Shown piece after piece: positions 39,169 to 47,330 of a stretch of 64,000 bases of DNA. A program made the translations under genes and the position numbers. The stretch is from Methanohalophilus portucalensis (lineage in GTDB: Archaea; Halobacteriota; Methanosarcinia; Methanosarcinales; Methanosarcinaceae): the NCBI RefSeq assembly GCF_002761295.1, contig NZ_CP017881.1, positions 800,780 to 864,779 on the forward strand. The letters are read 5' to 3'. Within the stretch, counting starts at the first letter, position 1. Each line of letters begins with the position of its first letter. The notes beneath the pieces are model-generated. The model made no database searches. It saw only the letters and a list, made by a program, of their open reading frames with translations, and was not told the DNA's origin.

Positions 39169-39200
39169 GTCAACTACCCCCAACTGAAAGGGGCTAAAAT
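39169..39200. mobile_element. Possible IS200/IS605-type end
   Basis: TCAACTACCCCCAACTGAAAG then GGGCTAAAA contains CCCC and GGGG arms and follows the TCAACTACCC pattern often seen at ends of IS605/IS1341-type elements in archaea. No transposase or TnpB remains nearby. About 200 bases between 39155 and 39362 otherwise hold nothing I recognise. Confidence 0.3.
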
Positions 39201-39362
39201 GTTAATTAAGCATTTGTCCGGGAGATGTAGTTAACTTTCTCGTGATGAGGTGCAGGTGGATTGACGAGGAAGGCGGAAAATAGAGGCCCTGGCTTTACAG
39301 CTGTACACAAAATAATTATACCCTGCAAACAACATTAATCTGGAGGAATTTTCTTAGAGGCT

Positions 39363-39665
39363 ATGTCATACAACCCGGACCTTGAAATATACCGAAAAAA
39401 ACTCCGAAAGATGTTGCCTCAGCTGGAAGATCGATATAACGTAAAGTATATTGGACTGTTTGGCTCCTATGTAAGAGGAGAGCAAACTGCGGAAAGTGAT
39501 CTCGATATCTTGGTGGAATTCAGCAAGACTCCCACCCTTTTCCAATTCATTAACCTGGAGAATTATCTCTCTGATACCCTGGGAATCAAGGTGGATCTGG
39601 TCATGAAGGATTCACTGAAACCCAATATTGGAAAACACATACTTAACGAAGTCAGGGCAGTGTGA
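39363..39665 (+). CDS. mntA: MntA-type nucleotidyltransferase (antitoxin)
   Basis: This 100-residue minimal nucleotidyltransferase has the GSYVRGE motif at 34-40 and the metal pair Asp46 and Asp48 in SDLDILVEF. In MntA-HepT pairs the nucleotidyltransferase transfers AMP groups to the HEPN toxin and neutralises it. It ends four bases before hepT. ATG 39363 lies behind GGAGGAATTTTCTTAGAGG. Confidence 0.88.
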   Translation: MSYNPDLEIYRKKLRKMLPQLEDRYNVKYIGLFGSYVRGEQTAESDLDILVEFSKTPTLFQFINLENYLSDTLGIKVDLVMKDSLKPNIGKHILNEVRAV

Positions 39666-39668
39666 TAT

Positions 39669-40013
39669 ATGACTCGAGACATCAGGGATTATGTCAATGA
39701 CATCTATGCTGCCATGGAGGCGGCAGAAAACTTTGTCAGTGATTGTACATATGAAGATTTTCTCGAAGACAGAAAGACCCAATATGCCGTTATCAGAGCC
39801 CTGGAGATAATTGGTGAAGCAGCAAAGAATGTCCCTGATGATGTCAGACAAAAGTATCCTTCAATCCCCTGGAAAGACCTGACAGGAATCCGGGACAAAT
39901 TGATACATGCTTATTTTGGAGTTAATCTGGAGGTTGTCTGGCTCAGTGTGAAAGAAGATATTCCACAAGCAAAGCCTGTGATCCGAAGTTTGCTGGAAGA
40001 ACTGGATGCATAA
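39669..40013 (+). CDS. hepT: HepT-type HEPN ribonuclease toxin (DUF86)
   Basis: This 114-residue HEPN-domain protein has the RX4HxY nuclease and modification motif as RDKLIHAY (Arg75, His80, Tyr82). In characterised pairs this protein cuts RNA and is silenced by AMP addition at the tyrosine by MntA. ATG 39669 is four bases after the mntA stop, behind AGTGTGATAT, so the pair is one operon. The pair sits between two copies of the epimerase end, suggesting it came with a rearrangement. Confidence 0.9.
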   Translation: MTRDIRDYVNDIYAAMEAAENFVSDCTYEDFLEDRKTQYAVIRALEIIGEAAKNVPDDVRQKYPSIPWKDLTGIRDKLIHAYFGVNLEVVWLSVKEDIPQAKPVIRSLLEELDA

Positions 40014-40104
40014 TAAGCATAAATTGGTATGGGATACGCTCGAAAACGAATTGCCCGCTCTTAAAGCCGGGCTTGACAGATTATACAAAGATATGACAAA
40101 ATGA
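40006..40104 (+). pseudogene. Stump of a second HepT-like C-terminus
   Basis: A 32-codon frame overlapping the hepT stop reads KHKLVWDTLENELPALKAG and LDRLYKDMTK. This resembles the usual C-terminal helix of DUF86 proteins (VW...LP.LK....L). It is in a different frame from hepT, so it is either the original tail displaced by a frameshift or the rest of a second copy. Confidence 0.45.
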
Positions 40105-40110
40105 ACCCTT

Positions 40111-41019
40111 TCACTCCCCCGCAAACTCCGCCAGCCCCTCCTCCAGGGATACTTGCGGGACAAATCCCAGTGTTTGCGCAGCGCTGATATCGGCCACGCT
40201 GTGGCGGATGTCGCCGGTTCGGGCCTCCCGGTATTCTACAGGCAGATCACTGTCAAAGACGTCCTGCACGATCTCGGCGAGCCGGTTGACGGTGGTCTGT
40301 GTGCCTGTGCCGGCATTGAAGACCCTGCCGATGGATTCGTCCTTTTCGATCAGCAGTTCTACCAGATCCACGATGTCGTGCACGGAGATGAAGTCGCGGG
40401 TCTGCTCGCCGTCGCCGAAGATTACCGGGGATTGGGAGGCTTTGGCACGTTCGATGAATTTGGTGATGACACCGGAGTAGGGATTTGAGGGGTCCTGACG
40501 GGGGCTGTAGATGTTGAAGGGGCGCAGCACTGCCACGGGCAGGTCGAAGGCGCGGTGGTACATCAGGGCGTACTGTTCGCCTGTGAGTTTGCTGACGCCG
40601 TAGGGGGAGAGGGGTTGTGTGGGATGGTTCTCATCGATGGGAGTGTGCAGGGTATCGCCGTAGATGGCGGCGGAGCTGAAGTAGACGAAGCGTTCCAGGT
40701 TGGTCTGGCGGGCAGCCTCGAGGAGGTTGAGGGTGCCGAGAACATTGTTTTCGCAGTCAAAGAGCGGCTGGTCCAGGGAGCGGTTGACATCGATCTGGGC
40801 GGCGGTGTGGATGACGACATCGGCCTGCCCGACCAGCCGCACCACTTCCGGGCCCTGGATGTCACCGATGGTCAACTGGACGCCTGCGGGCACGTCGTGT
40901 CGGCAGGGAGAGGAGGTGTTGTCCAGCACGATTACCTTGTTGTCAGTGCAGAAGCGGTCGGTCAGATACGAGCCGACCTGGCCGAGGCCGCCGGTGATGA
41001 GGATTGTTTGGGAGTGCAT
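40111..41019 (-). CDS. NAD-dependent nucleotide-sugar epimerase/dehydratase
   Basis: This 302-residue extended short-chain dehydrogenase has a Rossmann GGLGQVGSYL near the start and the catalytic Tyr-Lys pair in SPYGVSKLTGEQY, as in UDP-glucose 4-epimerase and related enzymes. It should act on a nucleotide sugar for the surface glycan. ATG 41019 starts just before the Rossmann strand; a longer frame to 41097 adds 26 unlikely residues. The gene is GC-rich, unlike the AT-rich sulfotransferase beside it, so it likely has a different history. Its 3' end is duplicated at 38572. Confidence 0.85.
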   Translation of the reverse strand: MHSQTILITGGLGQVGSYLTDRFCTDNKVIVLDNTSSPCRHDVPAGVQLTIGDIQGPEVVRLVGQADVVIHTAAQIDVNRSLDQPLFDCENNVLGTLNLLEAARQTNLERFVYFSSAAIYGDTLHTPIDENHPTQPLSPYGVSKLTGEQYALMYHRAFDLPVAVLRPFNIYSPRQDPSNPYSGVITKFIERAKASQSPVIFGDGEQTRDFISVHDIVDLVELLIEKDESIGRVFNAGTGTQTTVNRLAEIVQDVFDSDLPVEYREARTGDIRHSVADISAAQTLGFVPQVSLEEGLAEFAGE

Positions 41020-41035
41020 GGTTTGTTGGAGGGGT

Positions 41036-41300
41036 TTTTGAAATATAAATTTGGTGTAGACTTGTATTTCAACTCCGTTTGTTCTTTTAAAGTACAATTT
41101 CTTAATCCTTAGCGAGATGTTTATATGTGTATAATAATATTTATGTAGGATGTATCCATCCTCCTAAATAGTATTCCAAAAGGCGAAATATCCATTAAAT
41201 TAACTGGTGGTATTAGTCCGAACAAAGTGATTTTGAAAAAGTTAGGGATGCAGACATAATAATAACGATGGATACTTGTAGCAAAACAATTTAAAAAATC
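41036..41300 (+). repeat. Direct repeat copy 1 with stump of a GT2 gene
   Basis: This region parallels 42355-42830. Both contain a near-identical TATAAAT..GGTGTAGAC..GTATTTCAA block (41041-41072; 42361-42391), a later CCATTAAATT.ACTGG.GGT block, and then GT2 coding sequence. Here the gene is mostly deleted: GATTTTGAAAAAGTTAGGGA joins a piece encoding DADIIITMDT (41247-41275), matching the GT2 gene at 42775. The two copies flank the first sulfotransferase. Confidence 0.7.
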
Positions 41301-41334
41301 TTATAACATTATACAGCAAGGTGGACAGTTGAGT

Positions 41335-42336
41335 ATGAAATTTTTACATAAATACATTATTGATCCGATTAACGATTCTACATTGTTAAAATTTGTTTTT
41401 TTAGCAAACAGTATCTCATATGTGCCCCTGCAAAGTTTGTCTAACTTTTTTAATAAATTATATCCATTAAGAAATACAAACCCATGGATTATTAGTGGAA
41501 GTCCTCGTTCAGGAACAACATGGCTTGCTGAAATAATTGCAGCATCATATCAAAATAATCGTTTGATATGGGAACCTTTCAGTAATAGAAACCAAAAAGC
41601 AACAGAAGCAGGATTCAATAAAAGATATTTATTTTACTCCAAAGATGAGTACAATATAGAAAGAAATAAAGAAAAATTTATACATAAATTATTAAAAGGA
41701 GAAATGCTCAATTTTTTTACATTAGGATTATGGATGTATCCAACTAATATAGGTTCAGTACTTAAAAAAGGTAAACTAATTATAAAATGTGTAGAAGGCA
41801 ATGGAATAGTAGGATACCTACATAATAAATATAACATCCCAAAACCAGTTATTATTATTCGCCATCCATGTGCGGTTATTGCATCACAAATGAGAATGGG
41901 GACCTGGGATGATCACCCCCACATAGATCCAAAGTTATTGCAAGTATACCCAAAAATTGGAGAACTGATGAATAATGCAAATTCGCTAAAAGAAAAATTG
42001 GCTATTACATGGGCCGGTGATGTATTGGCAGCAAAATTATTTCAAAATGACGTGCAGGTTGTATACTATGAAGACTTAGTACTCAATGGAAATATTGTAT
42101 TAAAGGAAATATTTGCTGAATGGGGGGTAGAGGATGTTCCAGAACCTTGTATTAAAAAACTTGAAAGTATGAGTAAATCATCTAGGTATTGGTCTGAAAA
42201 CAACTCTGGGATGGCTAAATTAAAAAGCTGGACAAACTATTTATCAGAAAATGATATAAAAAATATATTTAAAATTATTAAATTTTTAGATATTAAAGAT
42301 TATGAAGAAAATAATTACTTACCAGTAAAAAGATAA
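41335..42336 (+). CDS. Sulfotransferase A
   Basis: This 333-residue PAPS-dependent sulfotransferase has the 5'-phosphosulfate loop SGSPRSGTTW at about 54-63 and the 3'-phosphate motif VIIIRHPCAVIASQM near 175. WDDHPHID follows. It should transfer sulfate from PAPS to a sugar or other surface molecule on the cytoplasmic side. It shares the motifs and most of its length with sulfotransferase B (49735). ATG 41335 is 10 bases after AAGGTGG; TTG 41329 is possible. The gene is very AT-rich and is flanked by direct repeats. Confidence 0.85.
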   Translation: MKFLHKYIIDPINDSTLLKFVFLANSISYVPLQSLSNFFNKLYPLRNTNPWIISGSPRSGTTWLAEIIAASYQNNRLIWEPFSNRNQKATEAGFNKRYLFYSKDEYNIERNKEKFIHKLLKGEMLNFFTLGLWMYPTNIGSVLKKGKLIIKCVEGNGIVGYLHNKYNIPKPVIIIRHPCAVIASQMRMGTWDDHPHIDPKLLQVYPKIGELMNNANSLKEKLAITWAGDVLAAKLFQNDVQVVYYEDLVLNGNIVLKEIFAEWGVEDVPEPCIKKLESMSKSSRYWSENNSGMAKLKSWTNYLSENDIKNIFKIIKFLDIKDYEENNYLPVKR

Positions 42337-42354
42337 TCAGACAAAATAATCCTC

Positions 42355-42560
42355 TTTTTTGGATATAAATTGGTGTAGACTAGTATTTCAATATGATTAA
42401 TATTTGCAATATTTAGATAACAATGTCTTTTTTATAATAAGGATTAGATGTATCTCAACATAGTTAAATAGGATGAATCCAATCCCATAATAATATTTCA
42501 CAAGGTGATATAAATTAACAAAATTCCATTAAATTCACTGGCGGTGATTTTCTGACCAGC
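42355..42560 (+). repeat. Direct repeat copy 2 upstream of the GT2 gene
   Basis: This is the counterpart of 41036-41230, with the same order of blocks. It contains GGATATAAATTGGTGTAGAC, which could act as a promoter for the gene that follows. Confidence 0.6.
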
Positions 42561-43430
42561 GTGGCTGCTATCCTGCCGGCACTTAATGAGGAGATTGCCA
42601 TTGGAAGCATGGTGCTTCTTGTGAAAAAATATGTGGACAGGGTCATTGTTGTAGATGACGGCAGCCAAGACCGGACCACCTGTGTTGCCACCTAGGCAGG
42701 AGCAGAAGTTGTACAGCACCCGCAGAACATGGGCAAGGGTGCTGCCTTTAAGAGCGGTTTTAAAGAAGCCAGAGATGCAGATATAATTATTACGATGGAT
42801 ACCGACGGCCAGCACAACCCGGCAGACATTCCCACCTTGATAAAACCCATTGTGGAAGACAAGGCAGATCTGGTCAATGGCAGCCGTTATATGGATGGTA
42901 ATGATGAAAACACGCCTGCCTATCGTCGTGTGGGCCAGTCGGTCCTGGATACCGCTACCAGCATGAATACCGGGATCAATTTGACCGATTCCCAGAGTGG
43001 TTTCCGGGCATTTAAGACCGATACTGCCGGTGTGTTCAGTTTCCATTGCAGCAATCTGGCCATCGAAAGCGAGATGCTGGCCGAGGCTGCCAGTGCGAAC
43101 CTGCGGATCAGGGAAGTGCCTATCGGGGTGAGGTATGATGTGGACTGCTCAACAGAAAATCCGGTAAAACACGGTCTTGGGGTGCTGGTTAATGTAATTA
43201 AGGATATGGAATTCCACAGGCCTCTGTATTATTTCACAGTACCCGGCGTGGTCTTTGGAGTATTCGGACTGTATCTGGGTTTGAGATCTCTGCAGACCTT
43301 CTATCACGGAGGAGCCCTGCATTTTGGCCCGACCATACTGATGGTTGTTTTGATGCTTGTGGGTACTTTCATGGCTTTTACCGGGATTATGCTGGATTCG
43401 ATGAAACGGATGATGCTGAGGATGAAATAA
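42561..43430 (+). CDS. GT2 polyprenol-phosphate sugar synthase with in-frame TAG
   Basis: A 290-codon frame is interrupted only by TAG at 42693-42695. Before it comes AAILPALNEE, then VDRVIVVDDGSQDRTT; straight after it the same frame continues AGAEVVQHPQNMGKGAA, DADIIITMDTDGQHNP and FRPLYY-like tail helices. This is the DPM1/DolP-mannose synthase-like family with two C-terminal membrane segments. The interrupted position is a variable one in the family. The start is GTG 42561 or CTG 42552; no ATG is available before the TAG. If the TAG is read as pyrrolysine, or is an error, the product is whole. Otherwise translation from 42729 would lack the nucleotide-binding Asp. Confidence 0.75.
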
Positions 43431-43449
43431 AGGATTGGAGGGGTTGAAT

Positions 43450-44556
43450 TTGAAAATACTGCGTGTTGCTGCTGATATTTATCCGGATGTTGTTGGAGGT
43501 GTAGGTTTACATGTCCATGAGATGTCAAAAGAACAGGTTCAACTGGGAAACCATGTGGATATTTATACTGCAGGCAGCAATGACAAACCCGCTCATGAAA
43601 AAAGAGGTGGGTATGAAATAAAACGTTTCAAACCTCTGATTAAACTTCTCGGCAATTCTATTATGCCGAATATGTTATTTTCACTTTATAAAAACAGATA
43701 TGATTATGATGTTATCCATGCCCATTCCCATCTTTATTTTTCCACAAACCTGTGTGCAATAATTAGAAAACTAGGTTCCTCTCCACTGGTAATTACAAAC
43801 CATGGGCTCAATTCCCAGACAGCACCACCGTGGTTCCAGGATATTTATACAGCAACCGGTGCCAAATTCACCTTTAATGCTGCAGACAAGATCATCTGTT
43901 ACACGGAATCTGAAAAGGCAGAACTGCTCAAATTAAAAGTACCGTCTGAAAAGATAGAAGTAATTCACAACGGAATCGATACCGAACATTTCATTCCTGC
44001 ACAGGAGCCTGCTTTTGATAAGAAAAGCTTGCTCTGGATTGGCAGGTATGCAAAGGGTAAAGGGGTAGATTACCTTATCGATGCGTTCAATATCCTGAAA
44101 TCAGAGCATCCTGATGCAACCCTCACAATGATCGGGAAAGGGCCAGATAAAAGCAAGATTGTGCAAAAAATTCAGGATCTCAATCTGGAGAAGGATATCA
44201 GGATGGAGGAGTTCATCCCGAATTCCGAGATTGTGCAGTTATACCAGCAGTCGAGTGTCTTTGTACTGCCAAGTCTGGAGGAAGGAGTCCCAAGAACAAT
44301 TCTGGAGGCAATGGCATGCTGTGTCCCGGTTGTATGCACACGCCTCCCCCAGCTTGTAGACATAGTGGAAGGAAGCGGATTGCTTGTGCCGGTGAAGGAT
44401 CCACGGACACTGGCAGATAGCATATCAAGATTATTAGCTAACAACAGCCTTGCAAAGGAATTGGGTGACAGTGGCAGGGAAAATGTGGTTGCAAACTATT
44501 CCTGGAAGGATACTGTGAAGAAAACGTTGCTGATATACGCTAATTTGGTGGAGTGA
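43450..44556 (+). CDS. GT4-family glycosyltransferase
   Basis: This 368-residue GT-B glycosyltransferase has an N-terminal GGVGLHVHEMSKE loop and the C-terminal nucleotide-sugar region with LLWIGRYAKGKGVDYLI, EVIQ-like VQLYQQSSVFVLPSLEEG and PRTILEAMACCVPVV, including the EX7E-type motif. It transfers an activated hexose to a lipid-linked glycan. TTG 43450 follows GGAGGGG at seven bases. It lies in a rightward run after the GT2 gene, with four bases to the methyltransferase gene. Confidence 0.9.
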   Translation: MKILRVAADIYPDVVGGVGLHVHEMSKEQVQLGNHVDIYTAGSNDKPAHEKRGGYEIKRFKPLIKLLGNSIMPNMLFSLYKNRYDYDVIHAHSHLYFSTNLCAIIRKLGSSPLVITNHGLNSQTAPPWFQDIYTATGAKFTFNAADKIICYTESEKAELLKLKVPSEKIEVIHNGIDTEHFIPAQEPAFDKKSLLWIGRYAKGKGVDYLIDAFNILKSEHPDATLTMIGKGPDKSKIVQKIQDLNLEKDIRMEEFIPNSEIVQLYQQSSVFVLPSLEEGVPRTILEAMACCVPVVCTRLPQLVDIVEGSGLLVPVKDPRTLADSISRLLANNSLAKELGDSGRENVVANYSWKDTVKKTLLIYANLVE

Positions 44557-44560
44557 TTAT

Positions 44561-45212
44561 TTGAATTATACTAATTTCAGCAGAAAAGATCTGAAATTTT
44601 TAAAAAGGGAAATGTCTACAGTATCAGGTAAGGTATTAGATATAGGCGGAAGAGATTTCATTGATAGACTGGGTTTTAAACCTGGAGATGAATATTATTC
44701 TTATGACCTAACATATTCAAAAAATGTATCTGTAATAGGTGATGCACACAAACTCCCGTTTAAAAATGATAGTTTTGATTACATTATCTGCAACGCTGTG
44801 TTAGAACATGTAAGAGAACCTAGTATAATTCTTTCTGAAATATATAGATGTGTTAAATCAAATGGATTCGTGTTTATTAGTGTGCCTTTTTTACAACACA
44901 TTCATTCAGATCCATATGATTTTAGACGTTTTACTAACTATGGATTAAAATATGAATTGGAAAAAACGGGTTTTAATACTATAAACATTTATGGTTCTTA
45001 TGGCATATATGATGTAATAGAATATCTTTTATTTTCTGGTGTGGTGTGGAACATAAAAGACAAACATTACAAATCTATATTCGACATAATACACATATTT
45101 ATAATGAGTGTGTTTTTTTTTCATGTTTAAAATAATTGGAGTTTTACTTAATCCTCTTCAACAAAAAGACACCCATCATGCAGTTTCTTTCACTGTTGTA
45201 GGTCAAAAGTGA
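44561..45212 (+). CDS. SAM-dependent methyltransferase, frameshifted in a T9 run
   Basis: This Methyltransf_11-type protein has GKVLDIGGRDF (motif I), GDAHKLPFKNDSFDYII (motifs II/III) and LEHVREPSIIL. The frame breaks off at 45130 after nine T (45113-45121). With one T fewer, the frame continues IIGVLLNPLQQKDTHH and AVSFTVVGQK to TGA 45210-45212, a normal end for this family. The full product would be about 216 residues. The poly-T tract could be a sequencing error, a true mutation or a switch for phase variation. TTG 44561 follows GGAGTGATTAT. Confidence 0.7.
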
Positions 45213-45225
45213 CAAAGGTGAGATA

Positions 45226-46179
45226 ATGTCAAAAATCGTGATTACAGGCGGGGCCGGCTTCATTGGTTCCCATATTGCAGAAAAACTTGCTAAAGAGGGC
45301 CATGAGATTGTAATTGTGGATAATCTGGATGATTATTATTCCATTGAATTGAAAAAGAAAAACATAGACATTGTCCTAAACAGCGGAGATGCGACGTTTG
45401 TCAATTCTGATGTTACTGACCTGAATAAAATGCAAGAAATAATCGATGGTACGGTTGATTATGTGTATCATGAAGCAGCCCAGGCAGGCGTGAGGATCTC
45501 TGTAGAAAACCCTTTCAAACCAAATGACATTAATGTGCTGGGAACCTTAAATGTACTTCAGGCATCAATGGATGCAGATGTCAGGAAAGTGATCAATGCA
45601 TCTTCCTCATCTGTGTACGGGAAAGTGCAATACCTGCCCTTTGATGAACAACATCCAACCCAACCGGTTTCACCCTATGGCGTGAGTAAACTTGCAGCCG
45701 AGCAGTACTGCAGGGTTTTCTATGAAGTATATGGATTGCCTACAACATCTCTGCGCTATTTCACGGTATACGGTCCACGAATGAGGCCTGACCTGGCTAT
45801 TTCGATATTTACCCGGAAAATGCTTGCAAACGAGCCGATAACTGTATTTGGTGACGGTGAGCAGACAAGGGATTTCACCTATATTGATGATGTCGTGGAG
45901 GCAAACCAGCGATTACTGGGTAACTCCAGGACAGATGGCAGGGTATTGAATATTGGCAGCGGGAACAGGATTAGTGTTAATGACTTAATCGAGAATCTGC
46001 GATCAATTACGGATTCAGATTCAGAGGTTAATTATACAGGCAAACAGAAAGGAGATGCAGAGAATACACTTGCTGATATTAGTTTAAGTAAGAAATTATT
46101 GGGATATGAGCCGAGTGTGGATATCAGATGTGGTCTGATGAACTACATGAAACAAATCAAAAAAGATTTTCGTTGTTGA
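45226..46179 (+). CDS. NAD-dependent UDP-sugar epimerase
   Basis: This 317-residue extended short-chain dehydrogenase has GGAGFIGSHIAE at the N-terminus, HEAAQAGVR (near 83) and SPYGVSKLAAEQY (catalytic Tyr/Lys). It is typical of UDP-glucuronate or UDP-glucose 4-epimerases. It supplies a nucleotide sugar for the glycan island. ATG 45226 follows AAAGGTGAGATA. The next gene starts four bases after its stop. Confidence 0.9.
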   Translation: MSKIVITGGAGFIGSHIAEKLAKEGHEIVIVDNLDDYYSIELKKKNIDIVLNSGDATFVNSDVTDLNKMQEIIDGTVDYVYHEAAQAGVRISVENPFKPNDINVLGTLNVLQASMDADVRKVINASSSSVYGKVQYLPFDEQHPTQPVSPYGVSKLAAEQYCRVFYEVYGLPTTSLRYFTVYGPRMRPDLAISIFTRKMLANEPITVFGDGEQTRDFTYIDDVVEANQRLLGNSRTDGRVLNIGSGNRISVNDLIENLRSITDSDSEVNYTGKQKGDAENTLADISLSKKLLGYEPSVDIRCGLMNYMKQIKKDFRC

Positions 46180-46183
46180 TTCT

Positions 46184-47296
46184 ATGAAATTGTTAGTTTG
46201 TGCTACCGAATATTATCCATATGGATCTGGAATTGCAAATGTGGCATACAATGTAGTTGAAAAACTAAAAGAAAAAGGAGTTAAGTGTACTGTTTGTTCT
46301 CCTACGGGCCCGGACATAAAACTTGGAAGCACAAAACTAATTGAAAAATATAGAATTTTTGGTTTAATTAATTATTGGAGAAAAGTATCCGATTATTTTA
46401 TGAAAAATTCTGATGAATTTGAAGTCGTGTGGTGCCACAACCCATTTTTCCTAAATAATAATCCCTTTGAACATTGCCTGATAACAATGAATTCTACCTA
46501 CTATGGAAATGCAATGAACAGTAATTATCCTATGAAGGTTAGAACATACAAAAAAGTTGTATCTTATATAGAAAAATATTCATTGACGCATTTGGACCCT
46601 ACTGTCAGATATACAGGCGTTGGTACAAATGTTTGCAAAGAATTAGAGTGCATGGGGATAAATCAAAGCCGAATTTCTTTCATACCAAATGGAGTAGATA
46701 CGAAGAAATTCAAAACTCAAAGTACAAAAGTAAAAATCAGAAAAAAATACAATATTCCAGAAAATCATTTGATACTATTAAGTGTAGGGAGGTTAACAGA
46801 ACAAAAAGATCCGTTTAAATTGATAGATGTGTTTTTCCAGATTAATAAAAGCATACATAACTCTACCCTTGTTATTGCAGGGCGTGGAGTGTTAGCTGAC
46901 AAAGTCAAAACATACATCGATGAAAAAGGAGTAAATAATGTAATCCTTTTGGGATATGTAGAAGAAGACAGTAAACCTGAACTATATGCTTGCGCTGATT
47001 ATTTCATCATATCTTCCAGATATGAAGGCGGAGAACCTCCTTTGACACTTTCTGAAGCCATGGCTTCCGGTTTACCCTGTATAGTATCAAACATATCTAA
47101 CTTTGATGTTGTTAATAAAGCAAATTGTGGAATTATGGTGGATTTTAAAGATTTACAGAGAGCTGGAAATGAAGTAGTTAGTTATCTGGAAAAAGACAAT
47201 TCAGAACATTCAATTAATGCGAGAAAATATGCTGAAAACAATCTGGATTGGGAGATAATAGCTGAAGAATATATGAATATATTTAATGCGATATAA
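46184..47296 (+). CDS. GT4-family glycosyltransferase
   Basis: This 370-residue GT-B glycosyltransferase has N-terminal YPYGSGIANVAYNVVEKL and a C-terminal LSVGRLTEQKDPFKLIDVF. ADYFIISSRYEGGEPPLTL then SEAMASGLPCIVS carry the acidic donor-binding residues. The AT-rich coding sequence and its place directly after the epimerase suggest one operon. Donor and acceptor sugars are unknown. Confidence 0.88.
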   Translation: MKLLVCATEYYPYGSGIANVAYNVVEKLKEKGVKCTVCSPTGPDIKLGSTKLIEKYRIFGLINYWRKVSDYFMKNSDEFEVVWCHNPFFLNNNPFEHCLITMNSTYYGNAMNSNYPMKVRTYKKVVSYIEKYSLTHLDPTVRYTGVGTNVCKELECMGINQSRISFIPNGVDTKKFKTQSTKVKIRKKYNIPENHLILLSVGRLTEQKDPFKLIDVFFQINKSIHNSTLVIAGRGVLADKVKTYIDEKGVNNVILLGYVEEDSKPELYACADYFIISSRYEGGEPPLTLSEAMASGLPCIVSNISNFDVVNKANCGIMVDFKDLQRAGNEVVSYLEKDNSEHSINARKYAENNLDWEIIAEEYMNIFNAI

Positions 47297-47330
47297 ATGC
47301 TTCATATTTGCATTTAAGGGCAATTTATGT

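Noticed and set aside
40555-41112. Rightward frames of 100-185 codons opposite the epimerase gene
   Set aside because: They are shadows produced by the GC-rich coding sequence of the epimerase.
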